NCBI GenBank assembly: GCA_004556565.1
Contig: SFGN01000141.1
Span: 1-5,062 of the forward strand
Direction of reading: 5' to 3'
Origin: Lachnospiraceae bacterium
GTDB lineage: Bacteria; Bacillota_A; Clostridia; Lachnospirales; Lachnospiraceae
DNA: 5,062 nt
The notes beneath the pieces are model-generated. The model saw only the letters and a list, made by a program, of their open reading frames with translations, was not told the DNA's origin and ran no database searches. Made by a program: the position numbers and the translations under genes. Below, piece by piece: positions 5,026-5,062 of the stretch; within the stretch, counting starts at the first letter, position 1; every line of letters starts with the position of its first letter.

Positions 5026-5062
5026 TTATGCGAAAATCAGTTCTGCATTTACGATCTCCATA
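5026..5062 (-). CDS. C-terminal end of a convergent gene (partial)
   Basis: The minus strand reads MEIVNAELIFA and then TAA (5028-5026), open to the window edge. The terminator 15 bases beyond the stop supports this being the true end of a gene rather than a chance frame. Eleven residues are too few to name the product. The M shown may be internal or the start of a very short frame; the edge prevents a decision. Confidence 0.4.
   Translation of the reverse strand, partial: MEIVNAELIFA

Noticed and set aside
1..5062. CRISPR array, tRNA or rRNA genes, insertion sequence or integrase
   Set aside because: No spaced direct repeats, tRNA cloverleaf, rRNA-like stretch, or transposase or recombinase motif could be seen.

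Overview
The window looks like part of a Gram-positive Clostridia-type genome (Lachnospiraceae or Oscillospiraceae are my best guess). The grounds are strong AGGAGG-type ribosome binding sites, moderate GC, a lipobox lipoprotein, a polymorphic-toxin nuclease paired with a SUKH immunity protein, and small SHOCT and DUF4230 proteins. No replication, ribosomal or core metabolic gene is present, so this is accessory DNA.

Layout. (a) 1-96 is the tail of a SHOCT-domain protein. (b) 196-3684 is a compact plus-strand operon. It holds a secreted, membrane-anchored surface protein, a lipoprotein carrying a C-terminal LHH (HNH/EndoVII-type) nuclease domain, a SUKH-type immunity protein, and a helix-turn-helix protein with a short cysteine cluster. 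The first two genes overlap by one base (TAATG) and the next gap is 2 bp. A strong intrinsic terminator at 3701-3735 closes the operon. I read it as an interbacterial toxin-immunity locus in which the nuclease starts out tethered as a lipoprotein and the coupled surface protein may help display or deliver it. The delivery role is inference.

(c) 3804-4960 is a second plus-strand unit of very small genes, with its own TATAAT box: a 65-residue protein, a 28-residue single-pass membrane peptide, a 25-residue membrane peptide, then a hydrophobic protein. The main surprise is here. The body of a DUF4230 protein lies on the opposite strand (4772-4248) without a normal start. The 25-residue plus-strand peptide looks like its missing membrane-anchor N-terminus. 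Turning 4250-4771 around between AGGAT (4245-4249) and ATCCT (4772-4776) joins the two in frame into one DUF4230 protein. The same operation gives the downstream hydrophobic frame an ATG. The window therefore seems to hold one orientation of an inverted segment, with the gene broken. It could be a phase-variable switch, a fixed rearrangement or an assembly error.

(d) 4961-5062 holds a minus-strand terminator and the last codons of what is probably a convergent gene entering from the right edge.
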